From NCBI GenBank assembly GCA_963596015.1, contig CAVBJS010000006.1:1-64000 (forward strand): a DNA stretch of 64,000 nt, in the 5' to 3' direction. The position numbers and the translations under genes are program-made. The stretch is from CAG-791 sp963596015 (GTDB lineage: Bacteria; Bacillota; Clostridia; Lachnospirales; Lachnospiraceae). Below are positions 16,508-24,296 of this stretch, in pieces (position 1 is the stretch's first letter; the number at the start of each line of letters is the position of its first letter). The notes beneath the pieces were generated by a model. It worked only from the letters and a program-made list of their open reading frames with translations. It made no database searches and was not told the DNA's origin.

Positions 16508-16575
16508 GTTCGGCAAAGTGATCGAAAGGTTGCGACGCAAAGCTACAGGGCCTGTAAAATGGCAGCCAGTTGCAC
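16508..16575 (+). promoter_or_regulatory. c-di-GMP-I (GEMM-I) riboswitch aptamer
   Basis: The core reads GGCAAAGTGATCGAAAGG, then GCGACGCAAAGCTACAGGGC, then ATGGCAGCCAGTTGC. This matches the GEMM-I plan: a GAAA tetraloop on the first helix, the invariant ACGCAAAG junction, a second helix with CAGGGCCTGTAAAATGGCAG acting as tetraloop receptor, and closing complementarity of GGCAA with TTGC. A terminator follows 11 nt later. It should sense cyclic di-GMP and control the binding-protein and hybrid kinase genes downstream. Whether ligand turns expression on or off cannot be read without folding. Confidence 0.88.
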
Positions 16576-16585
16576 AGATGTACAT

Positions 16586-16627
16586 CGAAGGACTGCATGA
16601 GGAATATTTATGTAGCCTTCGTTTTTT
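16586..16627 (+). terminator. Expression-platform terminator of the c-di-GMP riboswitch
   Basis: CGAAGG, CTGCAT (16586-16598) pair with ATGTAG, CCTTCG (16610-16621), followed by TTTTTT. Placed right behind the aptamer and 160 nt before the regulated start codon. Confidence 0.82.
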
Positions 16628-16698
16628 ATTGTTAATGAATGTGCGGATCGGGTTAAGAAAAAAGTTGTTTGGAAATGGGGAGCCGGGGGATTCCGGTG

Positions 16699-16765
16699 GC
16701 AGCAGAAAAGCTGCGGTATGGGAAGGTAAAAGCTTGGAAGAAATGCATGGTAGCATTTCTTTCAA
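16699..16765 (+). repeat. Partial hairpin cassette, D-like then A
   Basis: GCAGC/GCTGC (16699-16714) is followed by GGGAAGGTAAAA, then an A-type stem TTGGAAGAAATGC/GCATTTCTTTCAA (16734-16765). B and C are absent; AGGAAGG follows before the ATG at 16785. The cassette sits between the riboswitch terminator and the gene. Confidence 0.7.
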
Positions 16766-16784
16766 ATGGCACAGGAAGGTAAAA

Positions 16785-17606
16785 ATGGGCAAAGAAGCGA
16801 TAAAGCGTATAGGAGGCAGCCTGCTCTGCATCCTGTTGGTGCTGTCCCTGGCGGGCTGCGGGGCAGAGAAAGAACGGGACAGCCTGGAAGCACTGCCGGT
16901 GATCCGGGTAGGAAGCGATTCCTATCCACCCTACAATTATCTGGATGAGGACGGCGTTTCTACCGGGATTGACGTGGAATTGGCCACAGAAGCCTTAAGG
17001 AGAATGGGGTACCGGGCAGAGATCGTCATGATCAACTGGGAAGAAAAGAAAGAGCTGTTGGAAAGCGGAGAGATCGACTGCATCTGGGGATGTTTTTCCA
17101 TGGAAGGGCGCCTTGCGGATTACCGGTGGGCCGGACCTTATATGGTAAGCAATCAGGTGGTGGCTGTAAAGGAAAACAGCGATATCTATACCCTGGCAGA
17201 TCTGGAGGGGAAAAATATCGCAGTGCAGTCTACCACTAAACCGGAGGGGATCTTCCTGCGCAGGACAGATGAGAGGATCCCCAAGATAGATAATCTCATC
17301 AGCCTGAACCACAGAGAGCTGATGTACAGTTTTCTGGAAAAGGACTATGCAGAGGCCATAGCAGCCCATGAGACTTCCATATTGCAATATATGAAGGATT
17401 ATGACGTCGTTTACAGGATCCTGGAGGAACCCCTGATGACGGTAGGCATCGGCGTGGCTTTTGCAAGGAACGATACAAGGGGCATCTGCGAACAGTTGGA
17501 TGAGACCCTGGAAGAGATGAGAAAAGACGGCACAGCGGAAAAGATCATAGGAAAATATCTGGATAACCCGGAGAAATATCTGGAGGTAGAACAGCTTGAC
17601 TACTAA
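16785..17606 (+). CDS. Amino-acid-type extracellular solute-binding lipoprotein (SBP_bac_3)
   Basis: A 273-residue family 3 solute-binding protein. Signal peptide with lipobox LAGC (Cys near residue 21). The start of the mature fold is typical: VIRVGSDSYPPYNYLDEDGVSTGIDVELATEALRRMG is the expected pattern, then IDCIWGCFSMEGRLADYRWAGPY, DLEGKNIAVQSTTKPE, and a C-terminal TAEKIIGKYL. It overlaps the hybrid kinase gene by 11 nt and no ABC permease is nearby. It therefore likely acts as a ligand-sensing partner for the kinase rather than in transport. Lies under a c-di-GMP-I riboswitch. Confidence 0.88.
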   Translation: MGKEAIKRIGGSLLCILLVLSLAGCGAEKERDSLEALPVIRVGSDSYPPYNYLDEDGVSTGIDVELATEALRRMGYRAEIVMINWEEKKELLESGEIDCIWGCFSMEGRLADYRWAGPYMVSNQVVAVKENSDIYTLADLEGKNIAVQSTTKPEGIFLRRTDERIPKIDNLISLNHRELMYSFLEKDYAEAIAAHETSILQYMKDYDVVYRILEEPLMTVGIGVAFARNDTRGICEQLDETLEEMRKDGTAEKIIGKYLDNPEKYLEVEQLDY

Positions 17607-19785
17607 AAGTAAAACCTTAGGAAAAAGGTTCTGGCTCCTGACGACAGTGCTGGGACTGCTCATTATGGTGCTTTCCTTTGTCTATTTTTACATTTACTCT
17701 GTTCAAAATACGCAGGAGAGACTTTTGAAGATCGCATCTTATATGAAGGTGCAATGTGATGTCTATACCCATTACAATAACGGCGCCGAGACCCAGGCGC
17801 TGCTGCGTGCCGTGGAAAGCAACCGGCTGGTGCAGGATAAACTGGATGAAGATCTTTCAGACGGCGAGGAGCCGGAGGAGGAGATGCTGGCGCAATACGC
17901 AAAGCAGTTCTGGCTTCATGGGATCCTGTTGATCGATGCCGAGGGCAATGAAGTCTGCGGATATGCTAAAGATGCGGAGATCAAAGATCAGCTCCTGCCG
18001 CTGTTAAGGAAAAGTGCGGCGCTGGATGCAGAAGGATATACAGCGAGAGAGTATACCCAGAGATTCTATCTGCCGGACGGCGGCTATATCAATATGGCAG
18101 CTACAGCCAGAAAAGACGCTGAGGGGGTGCTTGTTACCTATTATTATATAACGCCGGAATGCGCCAAAACATTTTCTCTGACCATACAGAGCCTGCTGGA
18201 AGGCTATCAGGTCTCTTCCGAAGGGACTATTATGATCGTAGATGACGGACAGGTGATCGCCTGCAATGATACCGCACAGATCGGACAAAGCGCAGCGGAT
18301 AATGAAGTGGTACGGTCTCTGAAACAGGCGGCAGACAGCACCCATATCATTTTCATTCCGGAAATGCATAGTTACGGCGTGATGTGCAAGCAAAGAGATT
18401 ATTACATCTATGCTTATACAGCAGACTGTGTGATCTTTTCCAGTCTTCCCCGGGATATGGTCCTGGTCTTATTGATCTACACTTTCGTTATTTTCGTAAT
18501 CAGTCTGATGATCAGGAGAAACGAAGGACAGTATCTGCAAAAGAGATTGGAACAGGAGACAGCTTATAAGGAGCAGCTCCTTAAGGAAGCAAAGAGAGCG
18601 GATGAGGCCAATGCGGAAAAGACCAGATTCCTGCAGAGAATGAGCCATGATATCCGCACCCCCATCAATGGCATCTGCGGCATGCTGGAGGTGGCAGAGT
18701 ACTATGCAAATGATCTGGATAAGCAGGCAGAATGCCGGGCAAAGATCAAAGACTCCTCCCATCTGCTGCTGGAGCTTATCAATGAAGTGCTGGATATGGG
18801 CAAGCTGGAATCCGGAGAGATCCAACTGGAGCATCAGCCTTTTAAACTGAAGGAAGTACTGGATGAGGTGACAGTGGTCATTGAAAAGCTGGCAGAGGAA
18901 CAGCAGATCACCATGTCCTGGGAAGAATGCGATGTCCGGCACTGGCATCTGATGGGCAGTGTGAGCCATGTAAAAAGGCTGTACATGAACATCATGAGCA
19001 ATGCGGTAAAGTATAATAAGAAAAACGGATCCATCCTTTTAAAATGCCGGGAATTGCCCGGAGGATCTGACGGGCAGGCCGTTATAGAATTTACCTGTCA
19101 GGATACCGGCATCGGCATGAGTGAAGAATACCAGAAGAAGATCTTTGAACCCTTTACCCAGGAAAATGCGGATAGCCGGTCCAGGTATGGCGGCAGCGGA
19201 CTGGGCCTTTCTATAGCTAAGAGTCTGGCAGACTGCATGCAGGGAACCCTTACTTTTGAAAGCCGGGAAGGAGAGGGGACCACTTTTGTGGCCACCATTC
19301 CCTTTGATATTGATGTAAGAAGCCAAAACAAAGAAAGAAAAGCTGCGCCCCCAGAAGAGATTTCCATCAAGGAATATCATATCCTGCTGGCGGAGGATAA
19401 TGAGCTGAATATGGAGATTGCGGAGTTTATTCTGGAAAAAGAAGGAGCCGTCATAGAAAAAGCATGGAACGGCAAAGAAGCGGTTGAGATCTTTAAAGAA
19501 TCCCGGGAGGGAGAATTCGATGCGATCCTGATGGATATGATGATGCCGGAAATGGATGGTTACCGGGCCACAGAGGCGATCAGAGCCATGGACAGAGAGG
19601 ACGCTATAGGGATCCCCATTATCGCCATGACGGCCAATGCCTTTACCGAGGATCGGATAAAGGCCCGGGAGGCAGGCATGAATGCCTATATTTCCAAGCC
19701 GATCGATCCGGACAAACTGATAAAAGTCCTGTACAAGCTTGTTTCATCCGGGGGAATATTGCCTTCGGACAGTCATAAGGAGTGA
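17596..19785 (+). CDS. Hybrid sensor histidine kinase with receiver domain
   Basis: A 729-residue membrane kinase. A TTG start at 17596 lies inside the previous gene, 8 nt after GGAGGT; no better ATG precedes the first membrane helix. Order: TM1 (about 10-35), extracellular sensor (about 36-285), TM2 (about 290-312), coiled linker, HisKA with FLQRMSHDIRTPINGI (His351), HATPase with NAVKYNKKNGSI and QDTGIGMS and GGSGLGLSIAK, then a receiver with LLAEDNELN and phospho-acceptor Asp647 (LMDMMMPEMDG), and Lys in YISKPID. No GGDEF, EAL or output domain is present, so the phosphoryl target is elsewhere. Co-translated with the binding lipoprotein. Confidence 0.93.
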   Translation: MTTKSKTLGKRFWLLTTVLGLLIMVLSFVYFYIYSVQNTQERLLKIASYMKVQCDVYTHYNNGAETQALLRAVESNRLVQDKLDEDLSDGEEPEEEMLAQYAKQFWLHGILLIDAEGNEVCGYAKDAEIKDQLLPLLRKSAALDAEGYTAREYTQRFYLPDGGYINMAATARKDAEGVLVTYYYITPECAKTFSLTIQSLLEGYQVSSEGTIMIVDDGQVIACNDTAQIGQSAADNEVVRSLKQAADSTHIIFIPEMHSYGVMCKQRDYYIYAYTADCVIFSSLPRDMVLVLLIYTFVIFVISLMIRRNEGQYLQKRLEQETAYKEQLLKEAKRADEANAEKTRFLQRMSHDIRTPINGICGMLEVAEYYANDLDKQAECRAKIKDSSHLLLELINEVLDMGKLESGEIQLEHQPFKLKEVLDEVTVVIEKLAEEQQITMSWEECDVRHWHLMGSVSHVKRLYMNIMSNAVKYNKKNGSILLKCRELPGGSDGQAVIEFTCQDTGIGMSEEYQKKIFEPFTQENADSRSRYGGSGLGLSIAKSLADCMQGTLTFESREGEGTTFVATIPFDIDVRSQNKERKAAPPEEISIKEYHILLAEDNELNMEIAEFILEKEGAVIEKAWNGKEAVEIFKESREGEFDAILMDMMMPEMDGYRATEAIRAMDREDAIGIPIIAMTANAFTEDRIKAREAGMNAYISKPIDPDKLIKVLYKLVSSGGILPSDSHKE

Positions 19786-19835
19786 CGGGAATGTAAAAAA
19801 CGTATCGCCTGTTACGTTTATTCTTTAAGATCGAC

Positions 19836-19881
19836 AAAGCTCTTTTGCACCGAGAAGGGTATGGGTGCAAAAGAGCTTTTT
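19836..19881 (+). terminator. Terminator after the hybrid kinase
   Basis: AAAGCTCTTTTGCACC (19836-19851) pairs with GGTGCAAAAGAGCTTT (19864-19879), continuing into TTTTTG. Confidence 0.9.
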
Positions 19882-19897
19882 GTTTGCGAGAATTTTA

Positions 19898-19926
19898 CTG
19901 ACATTGTGGGGAATCGGTGCTATTGT
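19898..19926 (+). promoter_or_regulatory. Promoter of the LytS-type kinase operon
   Basis: CTGACA (19898-19903), 17-bp spacer, TATTGT (19921-19926) with TGC just ahead, giving an extended -10. Confidence 0.6.
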
Positions 19927-19982
19927 AATAAACGGATATTCTTATGTAGCTGTTTTTGTGTAGGGAGGAAATATACAAATCT

Positions 19983-21767
19983 ATGTCTGAAAAAACAAGA
20001 AACAGAATTTATTCCCTCTGTTTGCCTCTATTGACACTGCTGGCGGTGATCACGCTGGTGATAGGTGTGAAAATGAGTCGTCAGAGTGACGAGACGGATC
20101 CTTCATGGCTGTATTTCGAAGGAGAGTACAGCATGGACGGCAGCGAATTTAAAACGCTGAATGACAACGTAGACCTGAACGGACATACCCTCTCTTTGCG
20201 GGGCCATTTTGATATGGATGTGCCGGACAATGGCTGTGTGCAGCTTTATCTGCCCCACTTATCCATTTCCATCCGCGTGAACGGGGAGGAACGTTTTTCC
20301 TATCAGGGGGATTCCATTGATCCGGACAATCATCTGCGGGATGTATGCGGACGGCAGTGGGTGACCTGGCTGGTAGATGGGGATATCTCCAAGGATGATC
20401 TGATCGAGATCGAGCTGGTAAATGAGCATGACAGAGGAAACGGCTATGGCATGTGGTACTGTCTGGATAATATGTACGTAGGTACAGAGACGGACTTTGT
20501 ACCATTTATGCAAAAGGTTTACCAGTTAGACTGGACGGTAGGTCTGGTATGCGGCGCTTCTGCCGTATTGTTGGCCCTGATTGCCATCAGTTACGTGCGC
20601 ATCGACTTAAAGCTGGCCAGACATATGATCTTCTGGGCTGTCTTTACCATGTTTGCGGCAGGTTATTATATCTTTGACAGCGTCAATTTCAATCTGAATT
20701 TTCGAAGCATCGCTCTGGCTACCTATGGCCGGGAAATATCCCTGATGCTGGCCGGGATATCCTTACTGCTGTGTATCACGGATACACTGGCGGGAAAGCG
20801 CAGAAAGTGCAGCTATATAGCGGCGGCGGTCAGCGGCGTGGAGATCACCGTTATGATGATCGTGGTACTGACGGGAAGGGTCGGCATTTTTTCCATATGG
20901 AAGTACTGGATGCCGGTGATCTTCCTGGCTTATGGGGCAACGATGATCTGTTCTGTCATAGAATTTATCAAGCATCGCAGACCGATACAGATCTTCTATA
21001 TCGTGATCATCCTCTCTGTCATGCTGGAGATGGTGAACATGGATAATGGCTGGTACAGAGGCGGCATTATCATGAAGCCGCTCTTCATGGTCACCTACAT
21101 ATTCTACGTAATAAAAGTCTTCCGGGATATGGGCAGAAGCTATCGGAGAGCCAAGGAAGCAGAGGAGATCGAGGAGGAGTTAAAGAACAGCCGCATTTTC
21201 CTGGCTATGAGCCAGATACGCAGCCACTTTATCTTTAATGTCTTAAATGCCATCAGTGGTATGTGCAAATATGATCCGGAAAAGGCAGACGAGACGGTCA
21301 TCTGTTTCTCCAGATACCTGCGGGCCAACGTGGATATGATGGAGGAGGATGTGCTGCATCCTTTCTCTACGGAGTATCAACATCTGGCAGATTATATTAA
21401 ACTGGAACAGATCCGTTTCGGCGAGGACGTGATCAAGTTTAAGACAGATATCGAGACTATGGATTTCCTGATCCCTCCCATGCTGCTGCAGCCCATTGTG
21501 GAGAACTGTATCCAGCACGGCCTTCGCCCCAAGCCGGAGGGCGGAACCATCACCCTTTCCGTGCACAAGGTGGGAGAGAATATTGAGATCACCGTTTCCG
21601 ATGACGGTGTAGGTTATACCATCGGTAATGAGAGAGTAGGTTCAGTAGGCATGAAGAACGTACAGTTCCGCTTAAAGAGCATGGCGAACGGCACCATGGA
21701 AGTATGGTCGGAGCCGGGCAAGGGAACCAGTACCAAGCTGATCATGCCGGAAAGGAAGACAGCATAA
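19983..21767 (+). CDS. 7TM LytS/YehU-type sensor histidine kinase
   Basis: A 594-residue kinase. One N-terminal helix is followed by an extracellular beta-rich domain (about 35-180) resembling 7TMR-DISM ligand domains, and then seven hydrophobic segments (about 185-380). The kinase core is of the His_kinase (PF06580) type: QIRSHFIFNVLNAISGM with phospho-acceptor His415, then PPMLLQPIVENCIQHGL and an ATPase box DDGVGY and VGMKNVQFRL. The start follows GGGAGGAAA. Its stop overlaps the regulator start by one base, so the pair is a coupled two-component system. The ligand is unknown; 7TMR-DISM domains often bind carbohydrates. Confidence 0.9.
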   Translation: MSEKTRNRIYSLCLPLLTLLAVITLVIGVKMSRQSDETDPSWLYFEGEYSMDGSEFKTLNDNVDLNGHTLSLRGHFDMDVPDNGCVQLYLPHLSISIRVNGEERFSYQGDSIDPDNHLRDVCGRQWVTWLVDGDISKDDLIEIELVNEHDRGNGYGMWYCLDNMYVGTETDFVPFMQKVYQLDWTVGLVCGASAVLLALIAISYVRIDLKLARHMIFWAVFTMFAAGYYIFDSVNFNLNFRSIALATYGREISLMLAGISLLLCITDTLAGKRRKCSYIAAAVSGVEITVMMIVVLTGRVGIFSIWKYWMPVIFLAYGATMICSVIEFIKHRRPIQIFYIVIILSVMLEMVNMDNGWYRGGIIMKPLFMVTYIFYVIKVFRDMGRSYRRAKEAEEIEEELKNSRIFLAMSQIRSHFIFNVLNAISGMCKYDPEKADETVICFSRYLRANVDMMEEDVLHPFSTEYQHLADYIKLEQIRFGEDVIKFKTDIETMDFLIPPMLLQPIVENCIQHGLRPKPEGGTITLSVHKVGENIEITVSDDGVGYTIGNERVGSVGMKNVQFRLKSMANGTMEVWSEPGKGTSTKLIMPERKTA

Positions 21768-22564
21768 TGAGAATAATATGTGTAGATGATGAGCGCCCTG
21801 CATTGGAAAACTTCAGGATGACAGTGGCCAAAAATGCAGATGTGGAAGACCTGCAGCTGTTTCAGCGGGGAGACCTGGCATTGGAATGGGCCCAGAACAA
21901 TAAAGTAGATGCTGCTTTTCTGGATATGGAAATGCCGGAGCGGCGAGGCATCGAACTGGCCAAGGAATTAAAGGATATCGATCAGAATATCAGTATCGTA
22001 TTTGTCACTGCCTTCAGTCAGTATGCATTGGAAGCTTTTGGCGTAGATGCCATAGGCTATGTCATGAAGCCTTATACAGCGTCGGAGATCCGCAGAGAGC
22101 TGGACAAGGTACAGCAGCAAAAGCCGGTGCCCAAGTGCAGAGTGGAGATCGAGACGATCCCTGACTTTGTGTTTAAAGTAGACGGCCATCCCATTACCTT
22201 TGGCCCTAAGGTGGAAGAGTTGCTGGGACTTTTGGTGGACCGGGCAGAGGCTGGGGTCTCCGTGGGAGATGCCATCAACGCCATGTGGCCGGATCGTCCC
22301 TCGGATGATACCAGCCGCGCCCTGTACCGCAATACCTCCAAGCGTTTGATCGATACCCTTGCGGACTTAAAAATCAGCGATGTCATCGTCACCGACGGTC
22401 GCAAGCGCTATATCAACCGCAAGAAGGTGAACTGCGATCTGTACAGGATCCTGGACGGTGACATGGAGCCTATGAATCACTACAGCGGAGAGTATATGCG
22501 CCGCTGGACCTGGGCAGAGGATCGCAACGCCTGGCTGTATGATCTGTATTACGGAGAAGAGTGA
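21767..22564 (+). CDS. Response regulator with winged-helix (SARP-like) output
   Basis: A 265-residue regulator. The receiver domain (1-118) has acidic pocket residues in ICVDDE, phospho-acceptor Asp53 (FLDMEMPE), Thr in VTAFSQYA, and Lys in YVMKPY. The output (about 135-235) is not LytTR. The segment VEELLGLLVDRAEAGVSVG, with MWPDRPSDDTSRALYRNTSKRL and DGRKRYINRKKVNCD, has the pattern of the winged helix found in SARP/OmpR-type activators. Partner of the adjacent LytS-type kinase. The targets are not readable. Confidence 0.9.
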   Translation: MRIICVDDERPALENFRMTVAKNADVEDLQLFQRGDLALEWAQNNKVDAAFLDMEMPERRGIELAKELKDIDQNISIVFVTAFSQYALEAFGVDAIGYVMKPYTASEIRRELDKVQQQKPVPKCRVEIETIPDFVFKVDGHPITFGPKVEELLGLLVDRAEAGVSVGDAINAMWPDRPSDDTSRALYRNTSKRLIDTLADLKISDVIVTDGRKRYINRKKVNCDLYRILDGDMEPMNHYSGEYMRRWTWAEDRNAWLYDLYYGEE

Positions 22565-22578
22565 TAAAGGAAAAGTTC

Positions 22579-22710
22579 GAAAGAAATGCCGGGCAGCGTT
22601 TCTTTCAAGCGGCATTGGTGTCGTAAACGTCATCAATGCGGAGCACATCGGAGAATTCGCTTACGCAGGATTCTCCTCGTGTTGCCGCCAAAAACAGCGG
22701 CAGGAAAGGA
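22579..22710 (+). repeat. Full hairpin cassette A-B-C-D before nudix gene
   Basis: A 22579-22606 (GAAAGAAATGC/GCGTTTCTTTC, with one G-T pair). B 22612-22639 (GCATTGGTG/CATCAATGC, CGTAAACGT loop). C 22650-22676 (variant CGCTTACGC core). D 22683-22702 (TGCCGC/GCGGCA). GGAAAGGA at 22703-22710 serves the ATG at 22715. Confidence 0.88.
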
Positions 22711-22714
22711 AACT

Positions 22715-23269
22715 ATGGCTAACGGAAAATACGAGCGTCTTTCCCGGAGACTGGTTCGCAAGGGAATCGTTATTGATGAATATGTAGATACTATGTCTAT
22801 TCCCAACGGCATGGTGGAGGAGTGGGACTTTATCGACCACAAGGGTGCTGCTGCGGTGGTGCCGGTGCTGGAGGATGGCAGGATACTTATGGTACGTCAG
22901 TACCGCAATGCTCTGGAGCGGGAGACTTTAGAGATCCCGGCGGGAGGCCGCACCAGCCGGGAAGAGCCTATGTTAGAGACCGCCAGGAGAGAGTTGTCGG
23001 AGGAGACCGGATATACCAGTGAACACTTAGAGCGACTGCTTAGTCTGCGCACCACAGTGGCTTTCTGTAATGAAGCCATCGACGTCTACGTGGCCACGGA
23101 TCTACAGCCCGGTGAGCAGCACCTTGACCCGGATGAGTTTTTGAATGTGGTGCCCTGTGAAGTCTCTGACCTGATGCAGCGCATCTATGCCGGAGAACTG
23201 CAGGATGCCAAGACAGTCTCTGCCATTCTGGCTTATGTCAATAAATACCGGATCAAATGGCAACAGTGA
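22715..23269 (+). CDS. Nudix hydrolase, ADP-ribose pyrophosphatase type
   Basis: A 184-residue Nudix enzyme that would cleave ADP-ribose to AMP and ribose 5-phosphate. The Nudix box is complete: GG (about 86), Glu of SREEPM, then ARRELSEETGY with the metal-binding REL-EE. The flanking PVLEDGRILMVRQYRNALERETLEIPAGG is typical of NudF-like proteins. In-frame upstream codons read through cassette hairpins, so the start after GGAAAGGA is chosen. It overlaps the recombinase-like gene by 13 nt. In Bacillus nudF also lies near xerD, so this neighbourhood is conserved in part. Confidence 0.92.
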   Translation: MANGKYERLSRRLVRKGIVIDEYVDTMSIPNGMVEEWDFIDHKGAAAVVPVLEDGRILMVRQYRNALERETLEIPAGGRTSREEPMLETARRELSEETGYTSEHLERLLSLRTTVAFCNEAIDVYVATDLQPGEQHLDPDEFLNVVPCEVSDLMQRIYAGELQDAKTVSAILAYVNKYRIKWQQ

Positions 23270-24150
23270 GAAAGCAGCAGTCAAAGGACAGTAAGAAGGC
23301 CTGTTCCCTGGAAAAGGATATAGAGGCATACCTGTCCTGGCTGAAGGAAGATAAGGATAGATCGCCGGCTACCTTAGCGGGGTACCGGTATGATCTGACC
23401 TATTTGCTCCGTCGCTGCGAAAAGCTGGGCATAGAGGATATCCGGGAGACCGGGGATGTGCTTTTACAGCTCCATTTCCAGCAAAGACGGGAGGAAGGAG
23501 CCTCTGAGAGTACCATTGCCAGAGAGATGACTTCGGTAAGAGGGTTCTATCGGTATTGGTATCGTCAGGGCAAAATAGAGCATAACTACGCCGATATACT
23601 GGAGAGACCTAAGTTTGTTCCGGCCTCTGAAGAAGTTCTCACAGAGGAAGAAACGGAAAAATTACTCCGGCAGCCGGATGAGACGTCGGCCCGGGGGATC
23701 CGGGACAGGGCCATCCTGGAGCTTTTGTGCGGCGCAGGCCTTAAGACCGGCGAATTACTGGCATTGCAGATGCAGGATATGGATCTGCAGGCCGGCTGTG
23801 TGACGGTGCGGGGAAACGGCAGTAAGACTGCGGCAGTTGCCCGGATCGTGCCCCTTAGTCGCCGCTCCAGAGCGGCCCTCCTTACCTATCAGCGGAAAGT
23901 AAGATGTCATTATACCGATGCCGGGGAGGAAGGGCCGGCAGATGATGCCCTTTTTATTACCGGAGAAAACGGAAAGCCCCTTTCCAGACAGGCCATTTGG
24001 CAGATGGCCGGCCGTTACGGCGCCCAGGCGGGCATTGATAAGAAACTGTCCCCGGCCATGCTGCGGCGCTCTTTTGCCAAGGATCTGGAAAGAAGAGGCG
24101 CGGATCCGGGGACTATACAGGAAATTCTGGGACAGAAGGTTGATCTATAA
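23257..24150 (+). CDS. XerD-like tyrosine recombinase lacking catalytic residues
   Basis: A 297-residue protein with the full XerC/D layout: a SAM-like N-terminal core-binding domain (15-120, with SPATLAGYRYDL and TSVRGFYRYWYRQG) and a C-terminal catalytic fold. The catalytic set is broken. The first Arg is Lys163 (GAGLKTGELLAL), the His of HxxR is Ala267 (LSPAMLRR), and the later His/Trp is Gln293 (EILGQ). The protein stops at KVDL before the nucleophile Tyr. Only Lys190 and Arg270 remain. No other frame restores a TTxxY ending. Either a DNA-binding pseudo-recombinase or a decayed gene; a functional XerD must lie elsewhere. Translationally coupled to the Nudix gene. Confidence 0.85.
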   Translation: MATVRKQQSKDSKKACSLEKDIEAYLSWLKEDKDRSPATLAGYRYDLTYLLRRCEKLGIEDIRETGDVLLQLHFQQRREEGASESTIAREMTSVRGFYRYWYRQGKIEHNYADILERPKFVPASEEVLTEEETEKLLRQPDETSARGIRDRAILELLCGAGLKTGELLALQMQDMDLQAGCVTVRGNGSKTAAVARIVPLSRRSRAALLTYQRKVRCHYTDAGEEGPADDALFITGENGKPLSRQAIWQMAGRYGAQAGIDKKLSPAMLRRSFAKDLERRGADPGTIQEILGQKVDL

Positions 24151-24157
24151 AGATATT

Positions 24158-24244
24158 GTAAAGAGAGTCGGCAAATGCAGACAGGATGCGCTGCTGCATT
24201 GCAATGTGTGATGTCTGCTTCGCTGCATAAGAGACCCTCTTTTC
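24158..24244 (+). terminator. Possible terminator or leader structure before the DAHP synthase gene
   Basis: AAAGAGAGTC pairs imperfectly with GACCCTCTTTT, enclosing GCAGACA/TGTCTGC and a GC-rich inner part. It could end the nudix-recombinase transcript or act as an attenuator for aroF; no T-box motif is present. Confidence 0.4.
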
Positions 24245-24296
24245 AGTAATATAAGTAATAAGTACAAAAGAAACAGAAACAAAGGAGTAGAAGATC

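Noticed and set aside
24151..24296. Frameshifted C-terminus of the recombinase-like protein
   Set aside because: All three frames after 24130 were read; none has the TTxxY tail of tyrosine recombinases.
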